Source: CAZMGV01 sp964621525 [NCBI: uncultured bacterium]
GTDB lineage: Bacteria; JAGRBM01
Length of the DNA stretch: 53,833 nt
Direction of reading: 5' to 3'
Assembly: GCA_964621525.1 (NCBI GenBank)
Contig: CAZUMS010000027.1
Location: 1 to 53,833, forward strand
Every line of letters begins with the position of its first letter. Position 1 is the stretch's first letter. The notes under the pieces are model-generated. The model made no database searches. It was given only the letters and a program-made list of their open reading frames with translations, and was not told the origin of the DNA. The translations under genes and the position numbers were made by a program. This document shows, piece by piece, positions 33,567 through 42,884 of this stretch.

Positions 33567-33864
33567 AAACCGGCAGGGCCTCGGCGGCGGTCTCTTGCCG
33601 GTAATGACGGCCAAGCGTGCCGGAGGTATTCAGGTCGGCCTTGCGGCCGATCAGGTCGCTCAATTCGTTCTCGTGCCCGGCGAGCCGGATGAGGCCCGGA
33701 ATATGCGCCGGGTCGTACTCCACCAGCACGTCCACGTCGCTGTCGGGCCGGAAGTCGTCGCGCAGCACGGAGCCGAACAGGGACAGCCGCCGGATGTGGT
33801 GGCGGCGGCAGAACTCCGCGATGCGCTCGCGGGGAAGGTCGATTCTGGGGGTCCGGCCGTCCAT
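33550..33864 (-). CDS. MntA-like nucleotidyltransferase antitoxin
   Basis: A 104-residue minimal nucleotidyltransferase. The GSX10DXD motif is Gly31-Ser32 ... Asp43, Asp45 (FGSVLRDDFRPDSDVDVLVEY split around the active site). It is the expected partner of HepT and would silence it by AMPylation. The gene comes first and overlaps hepT by 17 bp, the standard antitoxin-toxin order for this type VII-like system. A third acidic residue is probably in KADLNT. Confidence 0.88.
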   Translation of the reverse strand: MDGRTPRIDLPRERIAEFCRRHHIRRLSLFGSVLRDDFRPDSDVDVLVEYDPAHIPGLIRLAGHENELSDLIGRKADLNTSGTLGRHYRQETAAEALPVYDEAR

Positions 33865-33924
33865 GGGGTCCAGTGTACCGCCCCGGTCCGGAGATGGCCA
33901 GACGGCTGTTCCGCCCGCCGGGGC

Positions 33925-34551
33925 TTACCGGGCCGCTTCCCGGCGGGCCGGAGCGCCGGCGAGTTCGAGGATCCGCCGGGCCAGCTCGTCGATCCCCTCG
34001 CCGGTTTCGCTGCTCGTGGCGATGATCTCTCCGGGATCGACGCCCAGTTCCGCGGCCCGCTCGCGGATGTCATGGCGCTTCCTCGAGGGCTTCAGCGCGT
34101 CGGCCTTCGTGAGCACCGGCTGCACGGTGAGCTCGATCTCCTCGCAGAACCGGAGCAGCCCGGTGTCGAGCTCCGATACCTCATGGCGCGAATCGACCAG
34201 CGCGACGGCCGCCCGCAGGGGTTCCCGTTCGCCAAGGTAGCCCGAGATCGTGGTGTCCCACTTCCGGCGTTCTTCCTTCGACACCTTCGCGTAGCCGTAG
34301 CCCGGCAGGTCCACGAGCCGGAGCACGCCGGGGATCTCGTAGATGTGGATGAGGCGCGTTTTGCCCGGCGTCGCCGACACATGGGCGGCCTTCCGGACGC
34401 CGAGCAGACGGTTGATGATGGAGCTCTTGCCCACGTTGCTCCGGCCGCAGACGGCGATCTCCGGCAGAGACGGCGCGGGCAGCCGCCGGACGTCCGGAGA
34501 CGGCGCCAGGATGACGAGCGCCTTTGGATCCTTGAGCAGCAGCGAGGGCAT
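33925..34551 (-). CDS. engB: ribosome biogenesis GTP-binding protein EngB/YsxC/YihA
   Basis: A 208-residue small GTPase needed for late 50S ribosome assembly. G1 is CGRSNVGKSS (35-44), G2 is in SATPGKTRLIHIY, G3 is DLPGYGYAKV, G4 is TKAD and G5 is TSSETGEG, all typical of EngB. A short N-terminal extension precedes G1. It is probably transcribed with the cytochrome-maturation genes upstream (30-bp gap to the ccsA-like gene). Confidence 0.96.
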   Translation of the reverse strand: MPSLLLKDPKALVILAPSPDVRRLPAPSLPEIAVCGRSNVGKSSIINRLLGVRKAAHVSATPGKTRLIHIYEIPGVLRLVDLPGYGYAKVSKEERRKWDTTISGYLGEREPLRAAVALVDSRHEVSELDTGLLRFCEEIELTVQPVLTKADALKPSRKRHDIRERAAELGVDPGEIIATSSETGEGIDELARRILELAGAPARREAAR

Positions 34552-34581
34552 GGGCGGGAGACTAGCCGGAGTGCGGCGCGC

Positions 34582-35967
34582 TTACGACGGACGGCCGTAG
34601 CTGTGGAGGCCGCCCAGGAACAGGTTCACGCCGAGGTAGGTGAAGATGACGACCACGATCCCGAACACGGCGAACAGGGCCGTGCTCCGGGCGGACCAGC
34701 CGCGGGCCTGCCGGGCGTGCACGTAGGCGGCGTAGGTGAGGAGCGTGACGAGGGCCCAGTTCTCCTTGGGGTCCCACGACCAGAACCGGCCCCAGGCGTA
34801 GTTCGCCCAGATGGAGCCGGTGATGAGGACGAGCGTCATCAGCACCACGCCGATCAGGATGCTCTTGTAGCTCCAGCGGTCCAGAAGGCCCGCCTCGGGG
34901 AGCCGCGCGGGCAGCCGGTTCGAAGCCGCGTGGATCACGAGCAGCACGCCGAAGCCGAACAGGCTCACGACCAGCAGCGACAGCTTGTAGGCATTGAGGC
35001 CGATGTTCATCAGCGTCCAGTCGGGCTTCATGGGTACCGGCTTCACCGACAGGCCGAACTGGACGGCGACGCCGAGCGAGACGGCGAGCAGGAGGCAGGT
35101 GACGGCGGAGGCCATCACCACGTACCGCGGCGTGGAGAAGAGAGAGGAAAACATCCCCGCGAGCTTCTCGATGGCACGGGCCGCAGTCCGCACCGTCCCG
35201 TCGGGACGGTCCCTGGTCAGGAACCGGGGGTCTTCGGCATAGCGCGACCCGAGCGACGCCGCGATCACGGTCAGCGAGAAGAAGCCCGTGGCAACGAGCA
35301 GGGGACCGGCCCACGGAACGATCATGGGGTACATCTCGATCCCGCCCTCGGGCGCCATCCGGTAGCTGTCGAAGACGAACTCGCCGTACTTGACGAGGTC
35401 GCCGTACTCGAGCGCAAGGATCGTCGCGAACAGGCCGGCGGCCATCCACGGCATCATCCGGACGGCGGCGACGCCGTCCTTCACGAGAAAGAGGAACGCG
35501 AAGCCGAAGCCGGTGAAGAACGCCGCATAGGCAAAGCAGGCGAAGGAGACGTGGATGTGCAGCCACCGGCTCTGGAGGGCGGGCATCACCTGGGCGATCT
35601 CCTTCTGGCTCGACAGGGCGGCAAGGCCCATCAGCACGAAGGCGATCGGGATGACGAAGGCGCCGGCGAGGCGGTTCTTCGAGCGGTACTCGAACACGGA
35701 ATAAACGACACCCACGCCCCAGGCGAAGTAGACGAGGGATTCATAGAGGTTGGTCCAGGGCGGCTGATGCCATCCGGCGACGACCCAGCGGGTCGCGAGC
35801 GCCGCCGTATGCGCGGCGACGGTGATCCAGAGGACGCCGGTGGCGGTCTTCCCCACGGCGGCGGTGTCCTTCGCGAGGTAGGCGAGGTAGAGCACCGTCG
35901 CCGCCAGATAGCCGAACGACGACACTGTGAAGAGGTTGAGCGATACGTTGAACAGGTTCTCGTTCAT
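34582..35967 (-). CDS. ccsA: System II cytochrome c biogenesis protein CcsA/ResC
   Basis: A 461-residue polytopic membrane protein. The tryptophan-rich haem-handling motif is WGRFWSWDPKENWALVTLL, followed by conserved helices and a final haem-ligand region (GVNLFLGGLHSYGR). With ResB it moves haem to the outside of the inner membrane and joins it to CXXCH of apocytochromes c. The length and the extra N-terminal helices fit CcsB/ResC-type proteins of non-plant bacteria. The start ATG lies 21 bp after the ResB stop. Confidence 0.95.
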   Translation of the reverse strand: MNENLFNVSLNLFTVSSFGYLAATVLYLAYLAKDTAAVGKTATGVLWITVAAHTAALATRWVVAGWHQPPWTNLYESLVYFAWGVGVVYSVFEYRSKNRLAGAFVIPIAFVLMGLAALSSQKEIAQVMPALQSRWLHIHVSFACFAYAAFFTGFGFAFLFLVKDGVAAVRMMPWMAAGLFATILALEYGDLVKYGEFVFDSYRMAPEGGIEMYPMIVPWAGPLLVATGFFSLTVIAASLGSRYAEDPRFLTRDRPDGTVRTAARAIEKLAGMFSSLFSTPRYVVMASAVTCLLLAVSLGVAVQFGLSVKPVPMKPDWTLMNIGLNAYKLSLLVVSLFGFGVLLVIHAASNRLPARLPEAGLLDRWSYKSILIGVVLMTLVLITGSIWANYAWGRFWSWDPKENWALVTLLTYAAYVHARQARGWSARSTALFAVFGIVVVIFTYLGVNLFLGGLHSYGRPS

Positions 35968-35988
35968 GCTGTGCTTCCTGTCAGCGGG

Positions 35989-37515
35989 TCAGTTTACGCG
36001 CCCCGCGGCCCCTTCCACGGGGGTTGCCCCGGTCCTTGCCGCGACGTCCTTCACTACCTGGTCGAATCTGGCCGACAGGGCTTCTTCCTGCTTGTTGCTG
36101 TAGGCGGCGAACTTCACCGAGCCGCCCGAGATCCGGACCCACACCTGCCGGTGGGGCACGTAGAACGCGACCAGGAGCCCGAGCACCATCAGGGCGCAGC
36201 CGGTCCAGACGACATTGATGCCGGGGTCGCTCGTGAGTTGAAGTCCCGTGATGTAACGGGGGACGAACTTCTGGAGGATGAAGACGTGCTCCCCTTTCCG
36301 GAGTCCGTCGGCGCCGGGGTAGTTCTCCAGTACGGGGAACTTGTCGATCAGGCTGCCGTCGGGGTTGCGCCGCTCGATGGCGATGGCGGGGCCCAGGTTG
36401 CCCTGCTTCTCGGTGACGAATTCGGGGATGTACTGGGTGACAGCGTAGACCGTATCCGACCCGGCGATCCGGAACGGCTGCTCAAGTTCCGCCTCGAAAG
36501 CCGTGGGAGTTGCATCGGTCGGCTTGCCCATCAGGAGGTGTGCGACGCCGCCCGCCTTCTCGTAGGAGGCCTGGTAGTAGGTGACACCCCGGTAGGTGAC
36601 CGGGTGATTGACGAGCACATCGGTCTGCATGACCTCCTTGCCGTCCTCGAAGAAGGTGAGCTTCGAGCGAAACTCCTTGGCCCGGTCGGTGATCCTCCCC
36701 GTTTCCGGGTCCCGGTAGAACTCGACGGTGAACTTGTCGTTCCGGACCTCGATGGGCTTGCCGTCGGCGGCCAGTTCCATCCGGTAGATCACGGGCTCCA
36801 GCTTCTCGTCGAGCCGGTCCACGAGCAGGAAACGGCCGGTGGAGTAGCCCTCGACGATCCGCATCTGGCCGTAACTGAAACCGGTCTTGCTGCCGTAGTA
36901 GGCGCCGAACGAGAGCGTGAGGATCCCGATGTGGACGATCATGAACCCCATGCGGTTGATGGAGCCCCGGTTCACGTAGAGGTAAGCCGCGCCGTCCTTC
37001 TCCGTCTCGGTCACGCGGCCGAACCGGCTGGCGAGCGCGCCGCGGATCTCCGCCCGGTGGCGGAGCGCATCCCGGAGCTGAAGCTCGTCCCGCACCGACG
37101 AAGTGCGGAACTTCGAGTCCGAGGGCGTGGGCTGCCACTGGCGCATGAGCTTCCACTGCTTGGGAAACCGGTCGATGCTCACGACGATGAGCGCGAGGCA
37201 CATGAGTCCGAGCGTTCCGTTGAAGTACCAGGCGTTATAGAGGTCGAAGAGGTCCAGCCGGTTATAAAGTTCCGCCCGGTCGCGGCCGATCTTGTCGATG
37301 TATCCGGTGACGTCGGAGACGTTTCCGGTGACCTGGGGGATGAAGGTCCCCGCCATGGTCAGCAGGGCCAGCAGGATGAGCAGGCCGACGCCGATGCGGA
37401 CGTCGGAGAAGATGTTCCAGAGCATCCGGTCGAGGCGGGCGACGGCGGGCACGAGACCCCGGCCTGCGGGTCCGGTCCGCGTCGTGTCGCCCGGGGTGGC
37501 GCTGTCGCCGTTCAT
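35989..37515 (-). CDS. resB: System II cytochrome c biogenesis protein ResB/Ccs1
   Basis: A 508-residue protein with three N-terminal membrane helices (about 45-65, 100-120, 190-210), a large periplasmic domain (about 215-455) and a C-terminal helix (about 465-485), the ResB layout. Signatures are [41 protein letters not shown] helix 3 and [27 protein letters not shown]. It acts with CcsA as haem lyase. The presence of a full System II pair agrees with the cytochrome complex at the right end of the window. Confidence 0.95.
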   Translation of the reverse strand: MNGDSATPGDTTRTGPAGRGLVPAVARLDRMLWNIFSDVRIGVGLLILLALLTMAGTFIPQVTGNVSDVTGYIDKIGRDRAELYNRLDLFDLYNAWYFNGTLGLMCLALIVVSIDRFPKQWKLMRQWQPTPSDSKFRTSSVRDELQLRDALRHRAEIRGALASRFGRVTETEKDGAAYLYVNRGSINRMGFMIVHIGILTLSFGAYYGSKTGFSYGQMRIVEGYSTGRFLLVDRLDEKLEPVIYRMELAADGKPIEVRNDKFTVEFYRDPETGRITDRAKEFRSKLTFFEDGKEVMQTDVLVNHPVTYRGVTYYQASYEKAGGVAHLLMGKPTDATPTAFEAELEQPFRIAGSDTVYAVTQYIPEFVTEKQGNLGPAIAIERRNPDGSLIDKFPVLENYPGADGLRKGEHVFILQKFVPRYITGLQLTSDPGINVVWTGCALMVLGLLVAFYVPHRQVWVRISGGSVKFAAYSNKQEEALSARFDQVVKDVAARTGATPVEGAAGRVN

Positions 37516-37795
37516 GGCCAGGTGTGGTCTCTCCGGTTGGCCGGGAGCACACGAGGCGTCCCGTACGGTTCAGGGCGGCGAAAGCCGCAGGGGGCAGTTT
37601 CGGCCTATGGTCTATGGGTACCGGCAGTTCCGCCGCCGGCCGGGCGGCATCATGCGGATTGACCCCGGCGGAATCAAGTCGCCCGCCCTCCCGTACATGA
37701 CCGATTTCCAGCAGAACGGGTCTGATGCCTGTCATGGCCCAGGGATATTCGGCCGGGAGTGCCGCCCGGCCGTCTGTACGGATAACCTGTGCCCC
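37516..37795. promoter_or_regulatory. 280-bp divergent region resB / FHA regulator
   Basis: This region separates divergent genes. In-frame codons for the FHA regulator run through it from 37292, but the residues are not protein-like and no RBS precedes ATG 37697. The notable element is the hairpin at 37750-37772. No clear sigma70 promoter is seen for either side. Confidence 0.5.
37750..37772 (+). terminator. perfect 8-bp hairpin just before the FHA regulator start
   Basis: cggccggg (37750-37757) and cccggccg (37765-37772) form a perfect stem with a 7-base loop, 23 bases before GTG 37796. It may be an attenuator, or may hold the translation start region. Its position outside the coding region supports GTG 37796 over ATG 37697 as the start. 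Confidence 0.4.
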
Positions 37796-39457
37796 GTGCC
37801 GAGAATCGAAATTCATCTGGACGGCCGACGGATCATCGAATGTCCGATGGGGGACCGGGAGGTCGTGCTGGGGCGTTCGCCCGATGCGACCGTGGTGCTG
37901 CCGGCGTCCGAGGTCTCCCGGGTTCACGCGCGCATCCGTCCGGCGGCAGGCGGCTACGAGCTCGCCGAATCGGGCGTGAACGGGACGTTCCTGAACGGCC
38001 GGGAACTGACGGGGCGCGCGACGCTTTCGGACGGCGACGAGATCCGCATCGGTCCCTACAGCCTCCGGTTCCGGCTCGCACCCGCGGCTCCGGCGTCACC
38101 CACTCCGGTGAATGTATCCCGCCCGACGCGGCTTCTCCGCCTCGACGCGGGCGGAGTGACCGTCGCCGAAGCGGACCTTGAAGTGGAGCCCCCCGGCAAG
38201 GTGCCGAAATTCAAATTCAGCCTTCCCGAGCGGACGGTCGTGATCGGGAAGGGCGCGGGTTCCGATCTCGTTCTTGCCGACGAGTTTGTTTCACGGGCCC
38301 ATGCCCGGCTCGTGCCGGTGCCGGACGGATGGCGGATCGAGGATCTGGGCTCCCGTAACGGAACCCGGGTGAATAACCGCGATACCGGAGCCGCGCTGCT
38401 CGCGGACGGCGACCGCATCCGGATCGGCGAAACCCGCCTGACCTTCCGGCAGAAGATCCGCCGGGAACCGGAAGTAGCGCTGCTGGAAAGCGCGGAGGAC
38501 GGCGAGGCCGACGCCGGTGCGTCGGTCTTCCGGGGCAGCCACCCGTCGGTGGTGAAGCTCCGCCGTCTGGCGCGGCGAATCGCGCCGTCCGGAGCGACGG
38601 TACTCGTTCTCGGCGAGACGGGCACGGGCAAGGAAGTGTTCGCCCGGCTCCTGCACGAACTCTCGTCGCGGGCGGGACGCCCGTTCGTTGCGGTGAACTG
38701 CGGCGCACTCCCGGCGGGGCTCGTGGAGAGCGAGCTGTTCGGACACGAACCGGGGGCGTTCACCGGTGCGACGGCGAGGAAAACGGGCCTGTTCGTGGCG
38801 GCGGGGGAGGGCACGCTGTTCCTGGACGAGGCCGGCGAACTGACACCGGAAGCCCAGGTGAAGCTGCTCCGGGCCATCGAGGGCGGCGAAGTCCGCCCCG
38901 TCGGGGCCAGGGAAACGCTGCGGGCGAACCCCCGGATCGTCGCCGCCACCTGCGCCGACCTCAAGGCCATGGTTCGCTCGGGCCGCTTCCGCGACGACCT
39001 CTACTACCGCCTCAATGTCGTCCCCGTGCATCTCCCGCCTCTCCGTGAGCGGCGGAGCGATATTCCGGAGCTGGCGGCGTCGTTCCTCGGCGAAGGGCGC
39101 GCACTTTCCGCCGCCGCCCTGGACCGGCTGAAGAGCCACGACTGGCCGGGCAATATCCGTGAACTCAGGAACACGGTGGAACGTGCCGCCATCCTGTCGC
39201 CGGGCGAGGTGATCGGGCCGGAAGCGGTGCTCCCCGGCGCGGCCGCCGTGCTGCCGGACGGCGTCCCCTATCTCGACAGCCGCCCGGAGTTTCTGGGCAA
39301 GAATCTCGACGAGATCGAGAAGGAGATCATCCGCCGGGTGCTCGCCGACGCGGGCGGTGTTCCGGCGCGGGCGGCAAAACTGCTGGGACTCACGCGAAGC
39401 TCGCTCCGGGGCAAGATGATCCGTTACGGCCTCGCCGCCGGCGAAGTGGATGCCTGA
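37796..39457 (+). CDS. tandem-FHA sigma-54-dependent transcriptional activator
   Basis: A 553-residue bacterial enhancer-binding protein. FHA domain 1 spans about 5-90 ([27 protein letters not shown]) and FHA domain 2 about 128-215 ([30 protein letters not shown]), both with the Arg, Ser-x-x-His and Asn residues that read phosphothreonine. The AAA+ domain has Walker A GETGTGKE (273-280), the sigma-54 loop GAFTGAT and Walker [10 protein letters not shown] Fis-type helix-turn-helix ends the protein ([22 protein letters not shown]). Such proteins couple Ser/Thr kinase signalling to sigma-54 promoters. No kinase is nearby. ATG 37697 is an alternative start. Confidence 0.93.
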   Translation: MPRIEIHLDGRRIIECPMGDREVVLGRSPDATVVLPASEVSRVHARIRPAAGGYELAESGVNGTFLNGRELTGRATLSDGDEIRIGPYSLRFRLAPAAPASPTPVNVSRPTRLLRLDAGGVTVAEADLEVEPPGKVPKFKFSLPERTVVIGKGAGSDLVLADEFVSRAHARLVPVPDGWRIEDLGSRNGTRVNNRDTGAALLADGDRIRIGETRLTFRQKIRREPEVALLESAEDGEADAGASVFRGSHPSVVKLRRLARRIAPSGATVLVLGETGTGKEVFARLLHELSSRAGRPFVAVNCGALPAGLVESELFGHEPGAFTGATARKTGLFVAAGEGTLFLDEAGELTPEAQVKLLRAIEGGEVRPVGARETLRANPRIVAATCADLKAMVRSGRFRDDLYYRLNVVPVHLPPLRERRSDIPELAASFLGEGRALSAAALDRLKSHDWPGNIRELRNTVERAAILSPGEVIGPEAVLPGAAAVLPDGVPYLDSRPEFLGKNLDEIEKEIIRRVLADAGGVPARAAKLLGLTRSSLRGKMIRYGLAAGEVDA

Positions 39458-39518
39458 GCGGCGTCATACCCGGCGGCTCGCCGGACGGCTGATATGTAAG
39501 GAGGGAGACGGTTCTCCG

Positions 39519-39923
39519 ATGAACGTGAAGCGGAAATTCTGGGCCGGAGTCGACGCCTTCAACCGCGAGGAGTGGGACGATGCGAAGGAGGCGTTCGAGG
39601 ACCTGGAGGGCGAATCGGACGCCCCTGGCGCCGAGAACCTGTTCGAGGTGATGGCGCTGCTGGCGGCCGCCTATTCGCGGGTGCACGGCGACGACTTCCC
39701 GGACCAGACGGCCTACGAGCGGGCGAAGTACGAAGCCGAGCGTGCGCTTGAACTCCTGCAGGACGGGCTTCCGGACGTGGTGCTGGGGGTCCGTACCCAC
39801 CGGCTCGCCGCGCATCTCGACCGGTTTCTGGAGAGCGTCCAGCTCGGCGCGCAGCCGGAGACGTTCCGGTTCGACATCCCCCGGGACGAACCGTCCCAGT
39901 TCGATCCCTCGACAGAAGGCTGA
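39519..39923 (+). CDS. DUF309-like small helical protein
   Basis: A 134-residue acidic helical protein. The opening WAGVDAFNREEWDDAKEAFEDLEGES follows the DUF309 pattern (xFNxxxxxEAHExLE), though the usual His of the family appears to be Lys here. The following helices (LFEVMALLAAAYSRVHGDD) match the family layout. A long purine-rich RBS (aaggaggga) lies 12 bases before ATG 39519. It follows the FHA regulator by 61 bp and may share its transcript. The function is unknown. Confidence 0.6.
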   Translation: MNVKRKFWAGVDAFNREEWDDAKEAFEDLEGESDAPGAENLFEVMALLAAAYSRVHGDDFPDQTAYERAKYEAERALELLQDGLPDVVLGVRTHRLAAHLDRFLESVQLGAQPETFRFDIPRDEPSQFDPSTEG

Positions 39924-39932
39924 GAGCCGGAA

Positions 39933-40391
39933 TCAGCCCCGCGTGATCGCGTAGACGCACCAGCCGTGGGCGATGGTGTCGCCGCCCGAGTGGGTGACGG
40001 TCACTTCGCCGTGGACGACCCGTTTGCCCTTGCGGACAATCCGGGCGTCGGCATAGACGGTGCCGGTGTTCACCGGCTTGAAGTATTTGGTATCGAGGTG
40101 GATCGTCACCATCTGGAAGCCGGGCTTGATCGTGGTCACGATCGCCTGCGCCACGGCGGTGTCGATCAGCGAGGCATGGACGCCGCCGTGCAGGATACCC
40201 GCCGGCTGCGTGAGGTCCGGCCTGAACTCCACCGACATCCTCACGTAGTCCTTCTTCGCTGCGACCAGCTTCGCGCCGAGGAGCTTCAGGAACGGTACCG
40301 AGTTGACGCGCTCGATCTGCTTCGCCTCCCGCTCCGGGGGGAATTCGTCCAGAAAGGGCCAGTCGTCGGGGGAGGGTTTCGCGGGTTCCAT
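39933..40391 (-). CDS. PaaI-like hotdog-fold acyl-CoA thioesterase
   Basis: A 152-residue hotdog-fold protein. The central helix motif GILHGGVHASLIDTAVAQA (His-Gly-Gly, catalytic Asp) and the strand MVTIHLDTKYFKPVNTG match the PaaI/4HBT family, which hydrolyses acyl- or aryl-CoA thioesters as a tetramer. It overlaps the radical SAM stop by one base (TGATG), so it is the last gene of the four-gene minus-strand operon. Substrate chain or ring type is not predictable. Confidence 0.85.
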   Translation of the reverse strand: MEPAKPSPDDWPFLDEFPPEREAKQIERVNSVPFLKLLGAKLVAAKKDYVRMSVEFRPDLTQPAGILHGGVHASLIDTAVAQAIVTTIKPGFQMVTIHLDTKYFKPVNTGTVYADARIVRKGKRVVHGEVTVTHSGGDTIAHGWCVYAITRG

Positions 40392-41425
40392 CAGGCGGTC
40401 TCCGGCAGGGTGGATATCTGCCGGAGCAGCGGGCAGCGCCGGCAGGGTTCCGGCGGATTACCGCGTTCGAAGGCCCGCTGCAACGCCTCGCGCCTGCCGT
40501 TCGAGAGAATCGCGGCGAGCGGGGTTCTCGCGAGATTGCCGAGGGAGAGTTCCGCGGGGGCGACGCAGCAGGGGTGCACCTCGCCGCCCGGGTGGATCTT
40601 GAGCCATTCGGACGCCTGCCAGCACCGGCCGGGGTGTTCGCGGACGCGGGCGGTAACGGATTCGGGGTCCCACTCGACCGGCTGCGCGCCGGCCGGCCGG
40701 CCGTTGAACCGCTGCACCGGCGGATGGGCGAACAGGATGTCACACCGCTCCCGGTGGGCGAGCTCCCGGAGCTGCTCGCGGGCGAGGGCGACCGCTTCCG
40801 GCGGGGGCTGGTATCCGTCCAGCCGCGGGTCGAAGCGGTACAGCTCCTGGACGAGGAACGCCTCGACGCCTTCGTTCCGGAAGAAACCCGCCGATTCGGC
40901 GATGCTGCCCGCGTTGTCGCGGGTAAGAACGAGGCTCACCACGAGGCGGTGGAGTTCGCCGGTCTCGCGGAGTACCTGTACCGCTTCCCGCAGGTTCGCG
41001 AGTACGGCGGGGAATTTCGCTCCGGGCCGGAGCCGCTCGTAGAGCTGCGGCTGGTGGCTGTCGATGGAGATCTGGAGCCGGTAGAGGTGCCCGGCGAGCC
41101 GCCGAAGGAGGCCGCCCATGGGGTGCGTGCCGTTCGTGATGAGCAGCATCCGGCGGCCATGCCGGATCACCTTGTCCGCCGCGAGTTCGAGATCGGCGGA
41201 GAAGGGCTCGCTGCCGGCCGAAGGGACCAGGACGTCGGCGCGGGGAAGCAGCTCGTCCAGCAGCCTCGCATAGACCTCCCGGTCCAGGCGGGCAGGCTCC
41301 GGGTGGCCGAGTCCGTAGCAGTAGACGCACGAGAGGTTGCAGGCGTTGTTCGAAGCGATCTCGACGAACGTGGCGATCCGCTCCGGAAGCGGCTCAGCCG
41401 CCGGAGTGAACAGCCGTTTCAGCAT
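40391..41425 (-). CDS. radical SAM protein with SPASM cluster region
   Basis: A 344-residue radical SAM enzyme. Cluster motif CNLSCVYC (about 29-36) is followed by the partial GGEP-equivalent PSAGSEPFSADLEL and barrel strands (LQISIDSH). The C-terminal cysteines (HPCCVAP, EPCRRCPLLRQ) form a SPASM-like set that can bind a second 4Fe-4S cluster. It lies between an unknown 146-residue gene (19-bp gap) and a thioesterase (1-bp overlap). A peptide- or cofactor-modifying role is usual for the family, but no precursor peptide is obvious. The rubredoxin-like gene upstream could supply electrons. Confidence 0.86.
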   Translation of the reverse strand: MLKRLFTPAAEPLPERIATFVEIASNNACNLSCVYCYGLGHPEPARLDREVYARLLDELLPRADVLVPSAGSEPFSADLELAADKVIRHGRRMLLITNGTHPMGGLLRRLAGHLYRLQISIDSHQPQLYERLRPGAKFPAVLANLREAVQVLRETGELHRLVVSLVLTRDNAGSIAESAGFFRNEGVEAFLVQELYRFDPRLDGYQPPPEAVALAREQLRELAHRERCDILFAHPPVQRFNGRPAGAQPVEWDPESVTARVREHPGRCWQASEWLKIHPGGEVHPCCVAPAELSLGNLARTPLAAILSNGRREALQRAFERGNPPEPCRRCPLLRQISTLPETA

Positions 41426-41444
41426 CGGGCCGGTCCGCCGCCGT

Positions 41445-41885
41445 TCAGGCCACCCGGCGCAGGTGTTTCTTCGTCTTGAACATGGCGAATTCCGCCTTGT
41501 GGGTGTCGATCAGCGTCTGGGAGAGTTCGCGTCCCCGGGCGTCGCCGAAGTCGCGCTTGAAGCCCCAGTAGGCCTCGACCACGCGATCCAGGAAGCCCGA
41601 GTCGAAGAGGGCGATGATGGTCCGGTTCGGCGTGAGCGAGGCGGCTATGCCGCCGGCGAACCCCTGTGCATAGGCCAGTGGATTCGGGAGCAGCGGGAAG
41701 CCGGTGAGTTCGCGGAATGCTTTCTCGATCTTCTCGGCGTTCGAGCCCTCGACGGCCGCGGCCTTCCGGATCTTCTTCTTCATCTGCGGGTCGGTTTCGA
41801 GGGCCGCCCACACGCGGTTGATGACGCTCCCTGCGGTTTCGGCGTCGTAGTCGGCGATAAGGCCAAGTGCGTAGGTCAGGAACAT
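41445..41885 (-). CDS. uncharacterised helical protein in radical SAM operon
   Basis: A 146-residue soluble protein, mostly helical, rich in Ala and Lys/Arg, beginning MFLTYALGLIADYD. I recognise no family, and there are no cysteines, signal peptide or membrane helices. A very good RBS (GGAGGAG, eight bases before ATG 41885) indicates strong translation. It is placed between the rubredoxin-like and radical SAM genes with short gaps, so it likely belongs to the same process, possibly as the protein substrate or partner. Confidence 0.68.
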   Translation of the reverse strand: MFLTYALGLIADYDAETAGSVINRVWAALETDPQMKKKIRKAAAVEGSNAEKIEKAFRELTGFPLLPNPLAYAQGFAGGIAASLTPNRTIIALFDSGFLDRVVEAYWGFKRDFGDARGRELSQTLIDTHKAEFAMFKTKKHLRRVA

Positions 41886-41913
41886 GTCTGAAACTCCTCC
41901 GGATCGGAACGGG

Positions 41914-42120
41914 TTACTGGTCGGGATCGTTGCCGGGCAGCGGCCCGCCGGGTTTGTAGAACAGCGACGTGTCGCCAACTTCCTCGCGGGGCCTTCTGGC
42001 CGTCTCGATGAACTCGTCCGCCGGGGCGCCGCACACGGGACAGGGATCGACGGGTTTCGCCCCGTCGGTTTCGTATCCGCACCAGGAACACCGCCACCGG
42101 GGTTGTCCGGAATCGGTCAC
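41914..42120 (-). CDS. rubredoxin-like small zinc/iron protein
   Basis: A 68-residue protein with a rubredoxin-like metal knot: CSWCG (residues 11-15) and CPVCGAPADEF (about 28-38). The second half is short and lacks the full rubredoxin fold, closer to the rubredoxin-like C-terminal domain of rubrerythrins. It has a GTG start at 42120 with GGGGG seven bases upstream. The gene opens the four-gene operon with the unknown protein, the radical SAM enzyme and the thioesterase, and may deliver electrons to the radical SAM cluster. Confidence 0.68.
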   Translation of the reverse strand: MTDSGQPRWRCSWCGYETDGAKPVDPCPVCGAPADEFIETARRPREEVGDTSLFYKPGGPLPGNDPDQ

Positions 42121-42281
42121 CTGTAATCCCCCTGCGGCCTCCGGCCTTCCGGACCGCCGCCGGGCGATTGTCCTACGGTCTGCCGGGGAAGGCAATGGCA
42201 AACCGTCATGTCCCTGCCCGGCGGGGGATGATGAGTACGTGGTGAGCATGAGGTCCGCCGCCGGTCTACACTCCCCGGCCG

Positions 42282-42884
42282 ATGGGCGTGATACATACAG
42301 CCGGTTTTGTCTTCTGCGGAGGCCGGTCGAGCCGAATGGGCCGTGACAAGGCACTGCTTGAGCTGGAGGGCGTGTCTCTTGCCGTCCGCAGCGCCACCCT
42401 GCTCAAACCCCTCTGCTCGGAAGTGTTTCTCGTGGCGGGTTCGGCGGACGCCTATCACCGGCTCGGTTTTCCGGTGCTGATCGACGAGTTTCCCGGAGAA
42501 GGTCCGCTGGGGGCCCTCATCACCGTGCTCGGATTCGCTTACGCCCCGTGGAATCTCGTTCTCTCCTGCGATCTTGCGATGGCAGAGCCGGGACCGCTGG
42601 AAGCGCTCGCCGATCTGGCGCTGGAAAGTGACGGCGGCGCGAGGGCTTTGGTGCCGCAGGCGGATTCGAAGCCTCAGCCGCTGCACGCGGCGTATCACAC
42701 GGACCTGCTGCCGTCGCTGCGCCCCCTCTGGGCGGCCGGCGAGCGGGGGCTTATCCGGGCGCTTTCGAAAGTCCCCGCCGTAAGGCCCGTCACTGCGTCC
42801 GAGATCGGCGCGGGACCGAACCAGTTTGTGAACGTAAACACTCCCGAGGAATGGCTGGCCGTCCGGGGCGGCGAGAAGGTCTAG
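42282..42884 (+). CDS. mobA: molybdenum cofactor guanylyltransferase MobA
   Basis: A 200-residue nucleotidyltransferase. The GTP-binding opening GFVFCGGRSSRMGRDKALLEL is the MobA signature (canonical LAGGxSxRMGxDKA). DEFPGEGPLGAL and the metal-binding SCDLAMAEP follow. It adds GMP to molybdopterin-Mo to give the bis-MGD-type cofactor of the DMSO reductase family, so the organism must have such enzymes elsewhere. The 3' end overlaps the convergent cyclase gene by 4 bp. No other Moco gene is nearby. Confidence 0.88.
   Translation: MGVIHTAGFVFCGGRSSRMGRDKALLELEGVSLAVRSATLLKPLCSEVFLVAGSADAYHRLGFPVLIDEFPGEGPLGALITVLGFAYAPWNLVLSCDLAMAEPGPLEALADLALESDGGARALVPQADSKPQPLHAAYHTDLLPSLRPLWAAGERGLIRALSKVPAVRPVTASEIGAGPNQFVNVNTPEEWLAVRGGEKV

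Noticed and set aside
32818-37662. Very long plus-strand open frame (about 1,600 codons) over the DCC, HepT, EngB, CcsA and ResB genes
   Set aside because: It crosses five recognisable minus-strand genes and has no protein-like composition. It is a third-position GC artefact.
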